Of a stretch of DNA of 64,000 bases, positions 16,147-23,628 are shown piece after piece. Both the position numbers and the translations under genes were made by a program. How positions within the stretch are numbered: the first letter of the stretch is position 1; every line of letters starts with the position of its first letter. The notes beneath the pieces were generated by a model. It was not told the DNA's origin and ran no database searches. It saw nothing but the letters and a program-made list of their open reading frames with translations. The DNA comes from Marinobacterium halophilum (GTDB taxonomy: Bacteria; Pseudomonadota; Gammaproteobacteria; Pseudomonadales; Balneatricaceae). The stretch lies in the NCBI RefSeq assembly GCF_003014615.1, contig NZ_PYGI01000003.1, positions 62,001 through 126,000 of the forward strand, written 5' to 3'.

Positions 16147-17484
16147 TTACCAATTTTTATGTGTCAGGTCGTTATATAAACCTCGCGTATCAATCACGTA
16201 TTTTTCGGCAATTTTTTGCACTCCACCCTCTTTAAATAATTTGTGATCTACCAAAAGTACAGCGATGACCGCTCGCTCTGTTGCATTGGCTATTGTTTCA
16301 AGCGACAAGTTTTTGCCTGCAGTTAGTGGTAACTCTTTAATATTTGGCTCCACCGCCAGCACTGATCCCGGATGCTGGGCTGCAATCCTCTGCGTAATCG
16401 CCAACGCCGGACTTTCCCTCAAATCATCAATATCTGCCTTAAACGCCAACCCATAACAGGCAATCGTTACGTCTCTGGCTGTTTTATCTGGATTCTCCTG
16501 CAGATATTCCGCCACTGCCAGTTTTACCTTATTGATCACCCATTCCGGCTTGCTATCGTTCACCTCACGGGCGGTACGAATCAAACGGGCTTCTTCCGGG
16601 GTTTTACTGACAATAAACCACGGGTCTACAGCGATGCAGTGGCCGCCAACGCCGGGGCCGGGCTGGAGGATATTGACCCGTGGATGGCGGTTGGCCAAAC
16701 GAATCAGTTCCCATACGTTGATATCCAGCTTATCGCAGATCATCGACAGCTCGTTGGCAAATGCGATGTTCACATCACGGAAGCTATTCTCGGTCAGTTT
16801 GGCCATTTCTGCAGTACGGGCGTTGGTGACAACGCACTCCCCTTGCACAAAGCTTTTGTACAAAGCGCAGGCCTGTTCAGAACACTTGGCTGTCATGCCA
16901 CCCACTACTCGGTCATTCTGTACCAGCTCACGTAATACATGCCCCGGTAATACCCGCTCGGGGCAATGGGCAATACGGATATCAGACACTTCACCGTGGG
17001 TCTGCGGGAAGGTCAGGTCAGGCCGTGCTTCGGCTAGCCAGTCAGCCACTTTTTCGGTCGCGCCGACGGGGGATGTCGATTCCAGAATGACCAGATTTCC
17101 GGGCTTCAGGACTGGCGCAATCGCGCGGGCAGCGGCTTCGATGTAGGAGAGGTCGGGTTCGGGATGGCGTGGTTCGCCAGCGGGGCTGGCTCCTACAGGG
17201 TGAGTTCCTGCTGGGCACTCTTTGAATGGAGTAGGTACGGCGATCAGGAAGGCATCAGCAGCTTCAGGGATTGTAGTGGCACGAAGGTAGCCTTCGGTCA
17301 CGGCCGCATGCACCACCATATCCAGGTCGGGTTCGACAATGTGAATTTCACCCCGGTTAATGGTATCAACGGCATGCTGGTTAACATCTACGCCTACCAC
17401 CTTGATTTTGCGTGATGCGAATACTGCAGCGGTGGGTAGGCCGATGTAGCCCAGGCCAATAACGGATATGGTGTTGAATTGCAT
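16147..17484 (-). CDS. wecC: UDP-N-acetyl-D-mannosamine dehydrogenase
   Basis: The 445-residue enzyme oxidises UDP-ManNAc to UDP-ManNAcA with NAD. The N-terminal Rossmann fold has ISVIGLGYIGLPTAAVFASR, the next block ends in NRGEIHIVEPDL, and the middle has LESTSPVGATEKVADWL. The active-site block NILQPGPGVGGHCIAVDPWF carries the catalytic Cys in GGHC. The start at 17484 has AAGGA upstream; a longer in-frame start at 17511 lacks support. Compared with E. coli WecC there is a clear insertion after AVPTPFKE (about residues 88-106) rich in Pro, Ala and Gly. It is encoded by a REP repeat inserted in frame at 17174-17199. All key residues remain, so activity is likely kept. Confidence 0.93.
   Translation of the reverse strand: MQFNTISVIGLGYIGLPTAAVFASRKIKVVGVDVNQHAVDTINRGEIHIVEPDLDMVVHAAVTEGYLRATTIPEAADAFLIAVPTPFKECPAGTHPVGASPAGEPRHPEPDLSYIEAAARAIAPVLKPGNLVILESTSPVGATEKVADWLAEARPDLTFPQTHGEVSDIRIAHCPERVLPGHVLRELVQNDRVVGGMTAKCSEQACALYKSFVQGECVVTNARTAEMAKLTENSFRDVNIAFANELSMICDKLDINVWELIRLANRHPRVNILQPGPGVGGHCIAVDPWFIVSKTPEEARLIRTAREVNDSKPEWVINKVKLAVAEYLQENPDKTARDVTIACYGLAFKADIDDLRESPALAITQRIAAQHPGSVLAVEPNIKELPLTAGKNLSLETIANATERAVIAVLLVDHKLFKEGGVQKIAEKYVIDTRGLYNDLTHKNW
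17174..17199 (-). repeat. REP repeat inside the wecC coding sequence
   Basis: On the minus strand the repeat has the CCTGTAGGAGC head, the imperfect palindrome CAGCCCCGCTGG and the CGA tail. It lies in frame within wecC and encodes part of the extra Pro/Gly/Ala segment. A degenerate second half-copy (CCCAGCAGGAACTCA region) follows at about 17200-17219. Confidence 0.8.
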
Positions 17485-17535
17485 GGGGTGTCCTTGGAAA
17501 GCTATATGCACGGGTGTCGAGTAAGTTGAATATAA

Positions 17536-17557
17536 CCTGCAGGCAGGCTCCTACAGG
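17536..17557 (-). repeat. REP repeat between wecB and wecC
   Basis: On the minus strand, CCTGTAGGAGCC is followed by the palindromic TGCCTGCAGG. It ends two bases before the stop codon of wecB on the plus-strand scale, so it lies just past the wecB gene end and in the gap ahead of wecC's neighbour. It could act as a transcript-end hairpin. Confidence 0.8.
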
Positions 17558-17558
17558 C

Positions 17559-18677
17559 TTACATCAGGGCGTTGAGGATGCGCTGGCAGGCTTGGCCGTC
17601 GCCATAGGGGTTATGTGCCTGGCTCATGCGCTGGTAGGAAGTCGCGTCTGTTAGCAGGCTATTGACCTCGGTAACAATCGTATGGATATCGGTACCCACC
17701 AGTTTTACGGTACCCGCCTCTACCGCTTCAGGGCGCTCGGTGGTTTCACGCATCACCAGCACCGGCTTACCCAGTGAGGGCGCTTCCTCCTGAATACCAC
17801 CCGAGTCAGTCAGGATCAGGGTCGCCTGTGTCATCAGGTATACAAATGGCAGGTAATCCTGAGGGGCGATAAGGTGGATATTATCCACGCCTTTCAGCAG
17901 CCGGTTGACGGGCTCCTGCACATTGGGGTTCAGGTGAACCGGGTACAGAATCTGGCTATCCGGGTGCTGCTGCGCAATCCTGCGCAATGACTCACAGATG
18001 CGCTCAAACCCGCCGCCGAAGCTTTCGCGTCGGTGTCCGGTAACCAACACCAGCTTCTTGTCAGGATCAAGCATCGGATAGCCCGCAGCCAGCTCGGTTT
18101 TAAGTGTTACGTCTTGGTCGATCTTGTCACGCACCCAAAGCAAGGCGTCGATAACGGTGTTGCCGGTCACGCTAATCAAATCGGCTGATACGTTTTCTGT
18201 CAGCAGGTTACTTTTTGACGTGGCCGTAGGCGCAAAGTGATAGCGCGTAATTGCACTTGTCAGCTTGCGGTTGGCCTCTTCTGGCCAAGGAGAGTAGATG
18301 TTACCGGTGCGTAGCCCCGCTTCAACATGCCCTACCGGGATTTGCTGGTAATAAGCCGCCAGTGCGGTAGCAAATGTGGTTGCCGTATCACCGTGCACCA
18401 GCACTACATCTGGCTTGAAATCCTCTAATACCGGCTTCATGCCGGTCAGAATAGCGGTAGTTACATCGTTCAGGCTTTGGCCCGGCGTCATGATGTTCAG
18501 ATCATAATCAGGCGTGATCTCGAACAGACTCAAGACCTGATCCAACATCTCGCGGTGCTGGGCCGTCACGCAAACGCTGGCATCGAAGCGTTCATCGGCG
18601 GCCAAGGCATGTACCAGCGGTGCCATTTTGATCGCTTCAGGGCGGGTACCAAATACTGTCAGGATTTTTTTGGTCAT
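17559..18677 (-). CDS. wecB: UDP-N-acetylglucosamine 2-epimerase (non-hydrolysing)
   Basis: The 372-residue enzyme interconverts UDP-GlcNAc and UDP-ManNAc, feeding WecC. It shows the full family pattern: [20 protein letters not shown] at the N-terminus, [73 protein letters not shown] and the UDP-binding end [20 protein letters not shown] followed by [19 protein letters not shown]. Length and motifs are normal. It lies 75 bases upstream of wecC on the same strand, with a REP repeat between them. Besides EPS, the product could also feed other ManNAc-containing glycans. Confidence 0.95.
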   Translation of the reverse strand: MTKKILTVFGTRPEAIKMAPLVHALAADERFDASVCVTAQHREMLDQVLSLFEITPDYDLNIMTPGQSLNDVTTAILTGMKPVLEDFKPDVVLVHGDTATTFATALAAYYQQIPVGHVEAGLRTGNIYSPWPEEANRKLTSAITRYHFAPTATSKSNLLTENVSADLISVTGNTVIDALLWVRDKIDQDVTLKTELAAGYPMLDPDKKLVLVTGHRRESFGGGFERICESLRRIAQQHPDSQILYPVHLNPNVQEPVNRLLKGVDNIHLIAPQDYLPFVYLMTQATLILTDSGGIQEEAPSLGKPVLVMRETTERPEAVEAGTVKLVGTDIHTIVTEVNSLLTDATSYQRMSQAHNPYGDGQACQRILNALM

Positions 18678-18736
18678 TGAGTCACTTCATGCGCCAGGGC
18701 GCGTTCCTTTTTAGGGGTTGATTCCGTGTTGGGCTA

Positions 18737-18759
18737 TCGCTTGCAGGCAAGCTCCTACA
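18737..18759 (-). repeat. REP repeat upstream of wecB
   Basis: On the minus strand the TGTAGGAGC head is followed by the palindrome TTGCCTGCAAG and a CGA tail. It lies in the 146-base gap between the beta-CASP gene and wecB. A partial copy (CTGTAGACGCTTGCTT) overlaps the same gap at about 18760-18776, giving a close pair. Confidence 0.75.
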
Positions 18760-18823
18760 AAGCAAGCGTCTACAGGTAGACATATAATGCGTGGTGCCAT
18801 CCGATCTTTATGCAGGAAGCTAC

Positions 18824-20296
18824 TTAAAGGTGAAACACTGTATCGGTTGTGCATATCGTTTGTAGTTTTTGCCTCAGCACCTGTTTCGCCCCGCTGTCCC
18901 CGTGCACCAGCCGTATCGCGCTCGGCTTGTGCTTCATGCCCTTCACGAAGTTGACCAGCCCCTGCTGATCAGCATGGGCGGAATAGCCGCCAATGGTTTC
19001 AACGCGGGAGCGTATGTCGATACGTTCGTCATCCAGCATGACGTAACCGCCGTTTGGCCCGTATTGCTGGATATCCCGCCCCGGTGTGCCTTCGGCCTGG
19101 TAACCGACGAACAGTACATCGTGGCGTTCATCACCCAGCATCGCCTTGAGATAGTTGACGATGCGCCCGGCGTTACACATACCGCTACCGGCAATGACGA
19201 TGGCCGGACGGCCGGATTGGGCCAGGTGGTGGACCATTTTCAGGTGTTCGTGGTGGCTATCGACGGTAAGCAAGGTGTCGAATGCCAAGGGCTTGCGGCC
19301 CTGTTTCAGCCGGGTGTGGGCTTCTTCGTCCCAAAAGGGTTTCAGCTCGCGGTAGGTGGCAGTGAATTTTGATGCCAGCGGCGAGTCCAGAATTACCGGG
19401 ATTGGGGCCTCGGTGCCAGTGCCTGATCGCTTGCAGGGCAGGCTCCTACCATCAGAGGGTTGCCCTATCAGCTCTTCCAGTTCGTACAGCAGTTCTTGGG
19501 TGCGGCCAATGCTGAAGGCTGGAATCAGCACGGTGCCGTTGTTGCGCAGTGCCCGGTCGATGGCGGCCTTGAGCCGCTGTTTACGGGTGGCACGGCTTTC
19601 GTGGTTGCGATCACCGTAAGTGCTTTCCAATACCAGTATGTCGGCCTTGTAGGGCGGTTTGGGCGCGGGCAGCAACGGGGTGTGGCTGGCTCCCAAGTCA
19701 CCCGAGAATACGATGCGGGTGCTTGATCGCGTGCGCGGCACGCTCCTAAGTCTATCCATATCGTTAGATGTATTCGTGGCAGCCTGCCCCGCAGGCGATT
19801 GTTCAACATCCACTTCAACATAGGCCGAGCCGAGGATATGCCCGGCGCGTTGCAACTTGATGCGCACCCGCTGTTCGGGCGTATCGATCAAGGTGAACCA
19901 CTGCTTGTACGGCAGCGCAATCATGCGCGCGTCAATCTGCTTCAGGTAACGCTCAACCAACGCCTTGTCACGGCTAATGCCCAGTTTGAAGGCATCTTCC
20001 AGCACCAGCGGCAGCAGTTTGGCCGAGGGCTGCGAGCAGATGATCGGCCCGTTAAAGCCTGCGGCCAGCAACCAGGGAATGCGGCCAACATGGTCGATGT
20101 GTACATGGGTAGCAACCAGCGCCCTGACGCTGCTGATATCGAAATCGATGTTGTGGCGTTCGCTGCTGTTACCGTTGCCCGCTTCGCTGCCTTGAAACAG
20201 GCCGCAGTCGATAAGCAGGCTAGTATGGGCGTCAATGTGAAGCTGGTGGCATGAGCCTGTGACGCCATAACGGGCACCGTGGTGTTCAATGTTCAT
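18824..20296 (-). CDS. MBL-fold beta-CASP RNA/DNA hydrolase with REP-derived insertions
   Basis: The 490-residue protein has the metallo-beta-lactamase metal motif THVHIDHVGRIPWLLAAGF, a further metal Asp in RIVFSGDLGASH, and a beta-CASP block (PAFSIGRTQELLYELEELIG, IVIAGSGMCNAGRIVNYLKAML). It ends with the RMMBL-type GGYSAHADQQGLVNFVKGM and RLVHGDSGAK. Homologues process or degrade RNA (CPSF73/YsgA-like). The start at 20296 has AAGGAT 6 bases upstream; a longer frame would begin inside a REP repeat. Two segments, about residues 167-190 and 283-290, are coded by REP repeats and look like extra loops. Why a nuclease gene sits in an EPS operon is unclear. Confidence 0.85.
   Translation of the reverse strand: MNIEHHGARYGVTGSCHQLHIDAHTSLLIDCGLFQGSEAGNGNSSERHNIDFDISSVRALVATHVHIDHVGRIPWLLAAGFNGPIICSQPSAKLLPLVLEDAFKLGISRDKALVERYLKQIDARMIALPYKQWFTLIDTPEQRVRIKLQRAGHILGSAYVEVDVEQSPAGQAATNTSNDMDRLRSVPRTRSSTRIVFSGDLGASHTPLLPAPKPPYKADILVLESTYGDRNHESRATRKQRLKAAIDRALRNNGTVLIPAFSIGRTQELLYELEELIGQPSDGRSLPCKRSGTGTEAPIPVILDSPLASKFTATYRELKPFWDEEAHTRLKQGRKPLAFDTLLTVDSHHEHLKMVHHLAQSGRPAIVIAGSGMCNAGRIVNYLKAMLGDERHDVLFVGYQAEGTPGRDIQQYGPNGGYVMLDDERIDIRSRVETIGGYSAHADQQGLVNFVKGMKHKPSAIRLVHGDSGAKQVLRQKLQTICTTDTVFHL
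19427..19449 (-). repeat. REP repeat inside the beta-CASP gene (downstream copy)
   Basis: On the minus strand the GTAGGAGCC head, the palindrome CTGCCCTGCAAG and a CGA tail lie in frame in the coding sequence. They encode the segment SLPCKRSG between the beta-CASP helix ending LIGQP and the conserved PIPVILDSPLA strand. Confidence 0.8.
19727..19798. repeat. Inverted pair of REP repeats inside the beta-CASP gene
   Basis: Two REP copies face each other: 19727-19750 (minus; TTAGGAGCGTGCCGCGCACGCGA-like, degenerate head) and 19780-19798 (plus; palindrome CCTGCCCCGCAGG with CGA tail). The 72 bases keep the frame and encode an extra segment of about 24 residues rich in Ala, Thr, Ser and Arg, just before RIVFSGDLG. 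This is the paired (BIME) layout of REP elements. Confidence 0.75.
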
Positions 20297-20325
20297 GGCA
20301 GATCCTTTGCCTATGTGTGAGCCTG

Positions 20326-20380
20326 TTCGCTTGCAAGGCAAGCTCCTACGGGTATGTAGTAGGAGCCTGCCTGCAGGCGA
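20326..20380. repeat. Inverted pair of REP repeats upstream of the beta-CASP gene
   Basis: One copy at 20326-20349 (minus; GTAGGAGC head, TTGCCTTGCAAG palindrome) faces another at 20359-20380 (plus; GTAGGAGC head, CTGCCTGCAGG palindrome, CGA tail). They fill most of the 117-base gap between the beta-CASP gene and the priming transferase gene and could fold into a large mRNA structure. Confidence 0.8.
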
Positions 20381-20413
20381 TACGCCAGTGCAACTGGCGG
20401 TGTCCTTACACGC

Positions 20414-21799
20414 TTAATAGATGTCCTTCGAGATCAGCGTAAAGGGTGTTTTGATCAAGATCTTGATATCCAGCCACACGGACCAGTTATTGATGTATTG
20501 CAGGTCCAGTTCAACCCGTTTTTGCATCTTGTCCAGGGTTTCGGTTTCGCCACGACAGCCACTGACTTGTGCTAACCCGGTAATCCCCGGTTTGATCCTG
20601 TGCCGAGCCATGTACGCGGTAATTTTATCCGAGTAGTAGTCATTGTGTGCCACCGCATGAGGACGCGGCCCAACCAGTGACATGTCGCCTTTGAGGACGT
20701 TGAACAACTGTGGCAACTCATCAATGGATGTCTTGCGGATGAACTGGCCCACAGCGGTAATGCGCGAATCGTTGCGCTTGGCTTGCTTCACCATTTGGTC
20801 GTCATGAACCTTCATGGAGCGGAACTTGAGCACCTGAAACACTTCACCGTTCATGCCATGTCGCGGTTGCCGAAACAGCACGGGGCCGGGGGAGGAAAGC
20901 TTGACAGCAATGGCGGTGCCGATCAGTACCGGGCTGATGACGATAATGCCAAGTGCCGCCGCCACACGGTCCAGTACGGCCTTAAGCACGGCACTGGTCG
21001 GATAGCTGGTCAGCGGGCTTTCATTAAGGTGGATGGCCGGCAGGCCTTCGATATCGGTAACGGAATGATTCAGCATCACCAGGCTGGCCAGGTCGGGTAT
21101 CCAGACGACATCCACACCAGCATCCAGCAGATCAATGTACAGATCTTTGACCTGCTCCATCTCGTGGGCAGGCAAGGCGATGTACAGACGACGAATGTCG
21201 TGCTGTTCAATCAATTCACGCAGATAGCTGGATGCGCCCAGTTCAGGATACAGCGCGTCATCCAGGCTTGGGAGATCATCCGTGCGAATCAGGCCGAGCA
21301 GAGGTTCGTTACGCTTGCGGCTGATTTTATCCGCCAGCTGCAGTGCCAAATCACCGGTGCCCAGAATTGCGGCGCGACACGCCTCACGCAGTTGGTTGTG
21401 ATAGCGACAAGACAGGCTGTGTAGCGGGATGAAGGCCAGCAGTTGTACGCCATAGCCGATAAGCGTCCATTGCAACAGGACTTCACGGGAATACAGCTCA
21501 CTGGTTTTGGTGATAAAGGCCAACACAGCCAGCACGGACAACAGCAGCAACCAGCCCGCGAGTAAACGGGCAGCACCGGTGAGGTAACCGGTATGGCGGT
21601 TGTAAACACCCAGCAGGGTATACACCGGGATAGACCCCAACAGTGCCAGTACGCCGAGGGTACGATAATGGGGGGCTACTTCGCCGGTTTTGAGGTAGGC
21701 CAACAGCCCCAATAGTCCCAGTACCAGCATATTGCCAAGTGCCCACTGGCCCCAAAATGTCAGGCCTCTTGCCGATTGGGCGGGTTTACTGAGTGTCAT
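20414..21799 (-). CDS. EPS priming glycosyl-1-phosphate transferase (WcaJ/polyprenyl type)
   Basis: The 461-residue protein has about four N-terminal membrane helices (starting LTFWGQWALGNMLVLGLLGL) and a CoA-binding-like middle domain (AAILGTGDLALQLADKIS). A fifth membrane segment (ALGIIVISPVLIGTAIAVKL) precedes the bacterial sugar transferase domain PF02397 (LFRQPRHGMNGEVFQVLKFR, RKTSIDELPQLFNVLKGDMS, LVGPRPHA, YMARHRIKPGITGLAQVSG). It would start the repeat unit by moving a sugar phosphate, most likely glucose-1-P, to undecaprenyl phosphate. The start at 21799 (MTLSKPAQ) is preferred over longer in-frame starts that would run into the ops element. It is the first gene of the EPS operon after the ops site. 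Confidence 0.9.
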   Translation of the reverse strand: MTLSKPAQSARGLTFWGQWALGNMLVLGLLGLLAYLKTGEVAPHYRTLGVLALLGSIPVYTLLGVYNRHTGYLTGAARLLAGWLLLLSVLAVLAFITKTSELYSREVLLQWTLIGYGVQLLAFIPLHSLSCRYHNQLREACRAAILGTGDLALQLADKISRKRNEPLLGLIRTDDLPSLDDALYPELGASSYLRELIEQHDIRRLYIALPAHEMEQVKDLYIDLLDAGVDVVWIPDLASLVMLNHSVTDIEGLPAIHLNESPLTSYPTSAVLKAVLDRVAAALGIIVISPVLIGTAIAVKLSSPGPVLFRQPRHGMNGEVFQVLKFRSMKVHDDQMVKQAKRNDSRITAVGQFIRKTSIDELPQLFNVLKGDMSLVGPRPHAVAHNDYYSDKITAYMARHRIKPGITGLAQVSGCRGETETLDKMQKRVELDLQYINNWSVWLDIKILIKTPFTLISKDIY

Positions 21800-21877
21800 G
21801 ATGGGCCTGTGCCTGGATGACAAAAATGGATAACGCCTGGCATGGCATATACGCTGCATCCTTGAGTCGCGTTCGGG

Positions 21878-21889
21878 CACGCTACCGCC
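21878..21889 (-). promoter_or_regulatory. ops element (RfaH recruitment site)
   Basis: The minus strand reads GGCGGTAGCGTG followed by CCC, identical to the E. coli ops consensus. It lies about 80 bases upstream of the priming transferase start, in the leader of the EPS operon. At ops, paused RNA polymerase exposes the non-template strand and recruits RfaH, which suppresses Rho-dependent termination. The rfaH gene is next door, which supports the call. Confidence 0.9.
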
Positions 21890-22052
21890 CAGAGATTATA
21901 TGTAGGGCAATCCTCTGGCCCAGTATCCATGCCTTTTTATAAGGGCTTAGCCGTAGCGGTATCCAATAAAGTGCGCAGCTCGAAAACTGACAGCACCCCG
22001 CCCGGCATATTGAGCGCAGTATGTTACCCGATTACAGAGGCGATGCAATTCA

Positions 22053-22088
22053 ATCACATGCGACGCCCTGATCACATGCGACGCCCTG
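22053..22088. repeat. Two tandem copies of an 18-base repeat
   Basis: ATCACATGCGACGCCCTG occurs twice head to tail with no spacer, about 30 bases upstream of the rfaH -10 box, where the -35 region and activator sites would be. It could be a simple duplication or a pair of regulator sites. Confidence 0.7.
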
Positions 22089-22113
22089 CAAGCAGGCCAA
22101 TATCAGCCTGACC

Positions 22114-22122
22114 TGATATAAT
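22114..22122 (+). promoter_or_regulatory. Extended -10 promoter for rfaH
   Basis: TGATATAAT matches the extended -10 form (TGnTATAAT) exactly and sits 32 bases upstream of the rfaH start codon. No good -35 box is present at the usual distance, as expected for extended -10 promoters. Confidence 0.6.
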
Positions 22123-22154
22123 AAGTATCAATTGTTTCAACACGTGATTCATCT

Positions 22155-22646
22155 ATGCCTGACTACAAATGGTACGCTGTGCAATCCAAGCCCGGACAGG
22201 CTGAACGGGCTGAGCAGGAACTACGCAACCAGGGTTTCGAGGTTTTTCTGCCACTGATCACGGTGGAAAAACTGCAGCGCGGCAAACGGGTCGAAAAAAT
22301 TGAACCGCTGTTTCCCGGGTATCTGTTTATTGAACTGTCAGAGTTGGCCAGCAACTGGCGGCCCATTCGTTCTACCCGTGGTGTGGCACGCATTCTGACC
22401 TTCGGCGATAAACCGGCGATCGTACCGGATGATGTGATCGAACTGCTGCGCGACAGCCTCAAGCACGCAGCCGATCAACCATCACTGGAGCCAAACCAGA
22501 CCGTGCGCATCGCGTCTGGCCCCTTCAATAATTTGAATGCGGTCTTTGTCGAATACGACGGTGAAAAGCGCGCTTTCCTGATGCTGGAGCTGCTGGGACA
22601 GTGGCAACGGTTGTCATTGCCGCTGAATGCGATCAACCCTGGTTGA
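22155..22646 (+). CDS. rfaH: Transcription antitermination protein RfaH
   Basis: The 163-residue protein matches RfaH along its length. The NusG-type N-terminal domain starts with YKWYAVQSKPGQAERAEQEL, then has FEVFLPLITVEKLQRGKR (RfaH-specific), PLFPGYLFIEL, and STRGVARILTFGDKPAIVP. The C-terminal KOW-type domain (VRIASGPFNNLNAVFVEYDG) is the part that refolds from alpha-helix to beta-barrel to recruit ribosomes in E. coli RfaH. It is transcribed divergently from the EPS operon, whose leader carries a perfect ops site, so the EPS genes are the likely target. Confidence 0.93.
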   Translation: MPDYKWYAVQSKPGQAERAEQELRNQGFEVFLPLITVEKLQRGKRVEKIEPLFPGYLFIELSELASNWRPIRSTRGVARILTFGDKPAIVPDDVIELLRDSLKHAADQPSLEPNQTVRIASGPFNNLNAVFVEYDGEKRAFLMLELLGQWQRLSLPLNAINPG

Positions 22647-22709
22647 CCCTGCCTTGTCACATGAACGCTGTATGCTGGATTGCAACTACTCCGATCCACA
22701 CGAGCATTC

Positions 22710-23594
22710 ATGTCCAAGTCCAACCTGTCACTGGCCCAGATCGAGGCTTTCTGCGCCCTGGCTCAATACAAAAGTTTCAGGGATGCAGCCCGCTATCTCG
22801 ATATTGCCCAGCCCACGCTGGTCAACCGGATTGCCAGCATTGAAGAGAGTTACAACGCCAAGCTGTTCTTGCGCCAGCGCAGTAACAATAGGCTGACAGA
22901 TCTTGGTCTGGCGCTGCTGCCCAAATTTCGCAGCTGCCTCAACAGCCTGCGTGAAGCGGAATTTATCCTGCTGGCGCACAGTAAGGTCGAAACCGGCGAG
23001 ATTCATATTGCCGCCGTTTCGCCTTACCGGGTATCTCTGTTAATCAGACAATTCAATGCCCTCTACCCCAATATTCGTATCCGGGTCAGCTTCGCCGCCT
23101 CTGAACTGGTCGGACAGATGATCACTCGGGGCGAAGTCGATGCCGGTTTCTACGTGCCCGAAGGTAACACGCCCGGTCAGCAGGCATTTTTCTTTTATGA
23201 ATACGAATTGGTCGCGATTCTGCCTGCCGACCACCTACTGGCTCAACGCGAGCGCCTGTATATACAAGATTTCGAAAATCAAAACGTAATTCGCCGCGAG
23301 CCCGGTTCACTGACCCGTCAGCTGTTTGAGCGTGCTATTGAGCGTGAAGCCGTTAACATTAACGTAGTGTATGAACTGGGCAGTCGGGAATCGATTCGAG
23401 AAGCCGTCGCCCAAGGGCTGGGCATTTCAGTGGTGGCTGATGATGAGCATGTGCCACACGATAATATTATCGCCAAGCGGATTGTCGGTGAGGGATTGAC
23501 CGCGCGCAGCAGCCTGGTGGTGCGTAATGACCGAGTATCAACGCCGCTGACGCAGGCGCTGATCGGGGTGGTCAAACAGCCGCTGGAGAACTAA
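22710..23594 (+). CDS. LysR-family regulator next to phosphonate locus A
   Basis: The 294-residue protein has an N-terminal winged helix (LSLAQIEAFCALAQYKSFRD, AARYLDIAQPTLVNRIASIE) and a LysR substrate domain (ETGEIHIAAVSPYRVSLLIR, GEVDAGFYVPEG, FFYEYELVAILPADHLLA, REAVAQGLGISVVAD). The start at 22710 gives the normal family length. It is convergent with phnX of locus A, the last gene of the transporter and dehydrogenase operon. It is likely to be that operon's regulator, responding to a phosphonate or its aldehyde product; this is inference from position. Confidence 0.87.
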   Translation: MSKSNLSLAQIEAFCALAQYKSFRDAARYLDIAQPTLVNRIASIEESYNAKLFLRQRSNNRLTDLGLALLPKFRSCLNSLREAEFILLAHSKVETGEIHIAAVSPYRVSLLIRQFNALYPNIRIRVSFAASELVGQMITRGEVDAGFYVPEGNTPGQQAFFFYEYELVAILPADHLLAQRERLYIQDFENQNVIRREPGSLTRQLFERAIEREAVNINVVYELGSRESIREAVAQGLGISVVADDEHVPHDNIIAKRIVGEGLTARSSLVVRNDRVSTPLTQALIGVVKQPLEN

Positions 23595-23623
23595 GCCTCC
23601 AGCGGCTGCCTGTTTCGAACAGG
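23577..23623. terminator. Tandem hairpins between convergent LysR and phnX genes
   Basis: A perfect 12-bp stem, CAGCCGCTGGAG pairing with CTCCAGCGGCTG around an 8-base loop holding the LysR stop codon, is followed by a second stem CCTGTT/AACAGG (23609-23623). There is no U-tract on either strand, so this is probably a structured end for both convergent messages rather than a classic terminator. Confidence 0.5.
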
Positions 23624-23628
23624 TGTAT

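Larger units (their letters stand above)
21800..22154. promoter_or_regulatory. Divergent regulatory region between the EPS operon and rfaH
   Basis: This 355-base gene-free region holds four things. The ops element lies on the minus strand at 21878-21889. Possible minus-strand -10 boxes are TATAAT at 21895-21900 and TATAAA near 21939, the latter with a TTGGAT 19 bases upstream. There is an 18-base tandem repeat at 22053-22088, and an rfaH extended -10 promoter at 22114-22122. A TATAAT placed immediately ahead of ops would leave ops at the very start of the RNA, so the upstream promoter is more likely the real one. Confidence 0.55.

Noticed and set aside
21895-21900. TATAAT as the main EPS operon -10 box
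   Set aside because: Transcription would begin at or within the ops element, leaving no room for the elongation complex that RfaH needs, and no -35 match is at the right distance.
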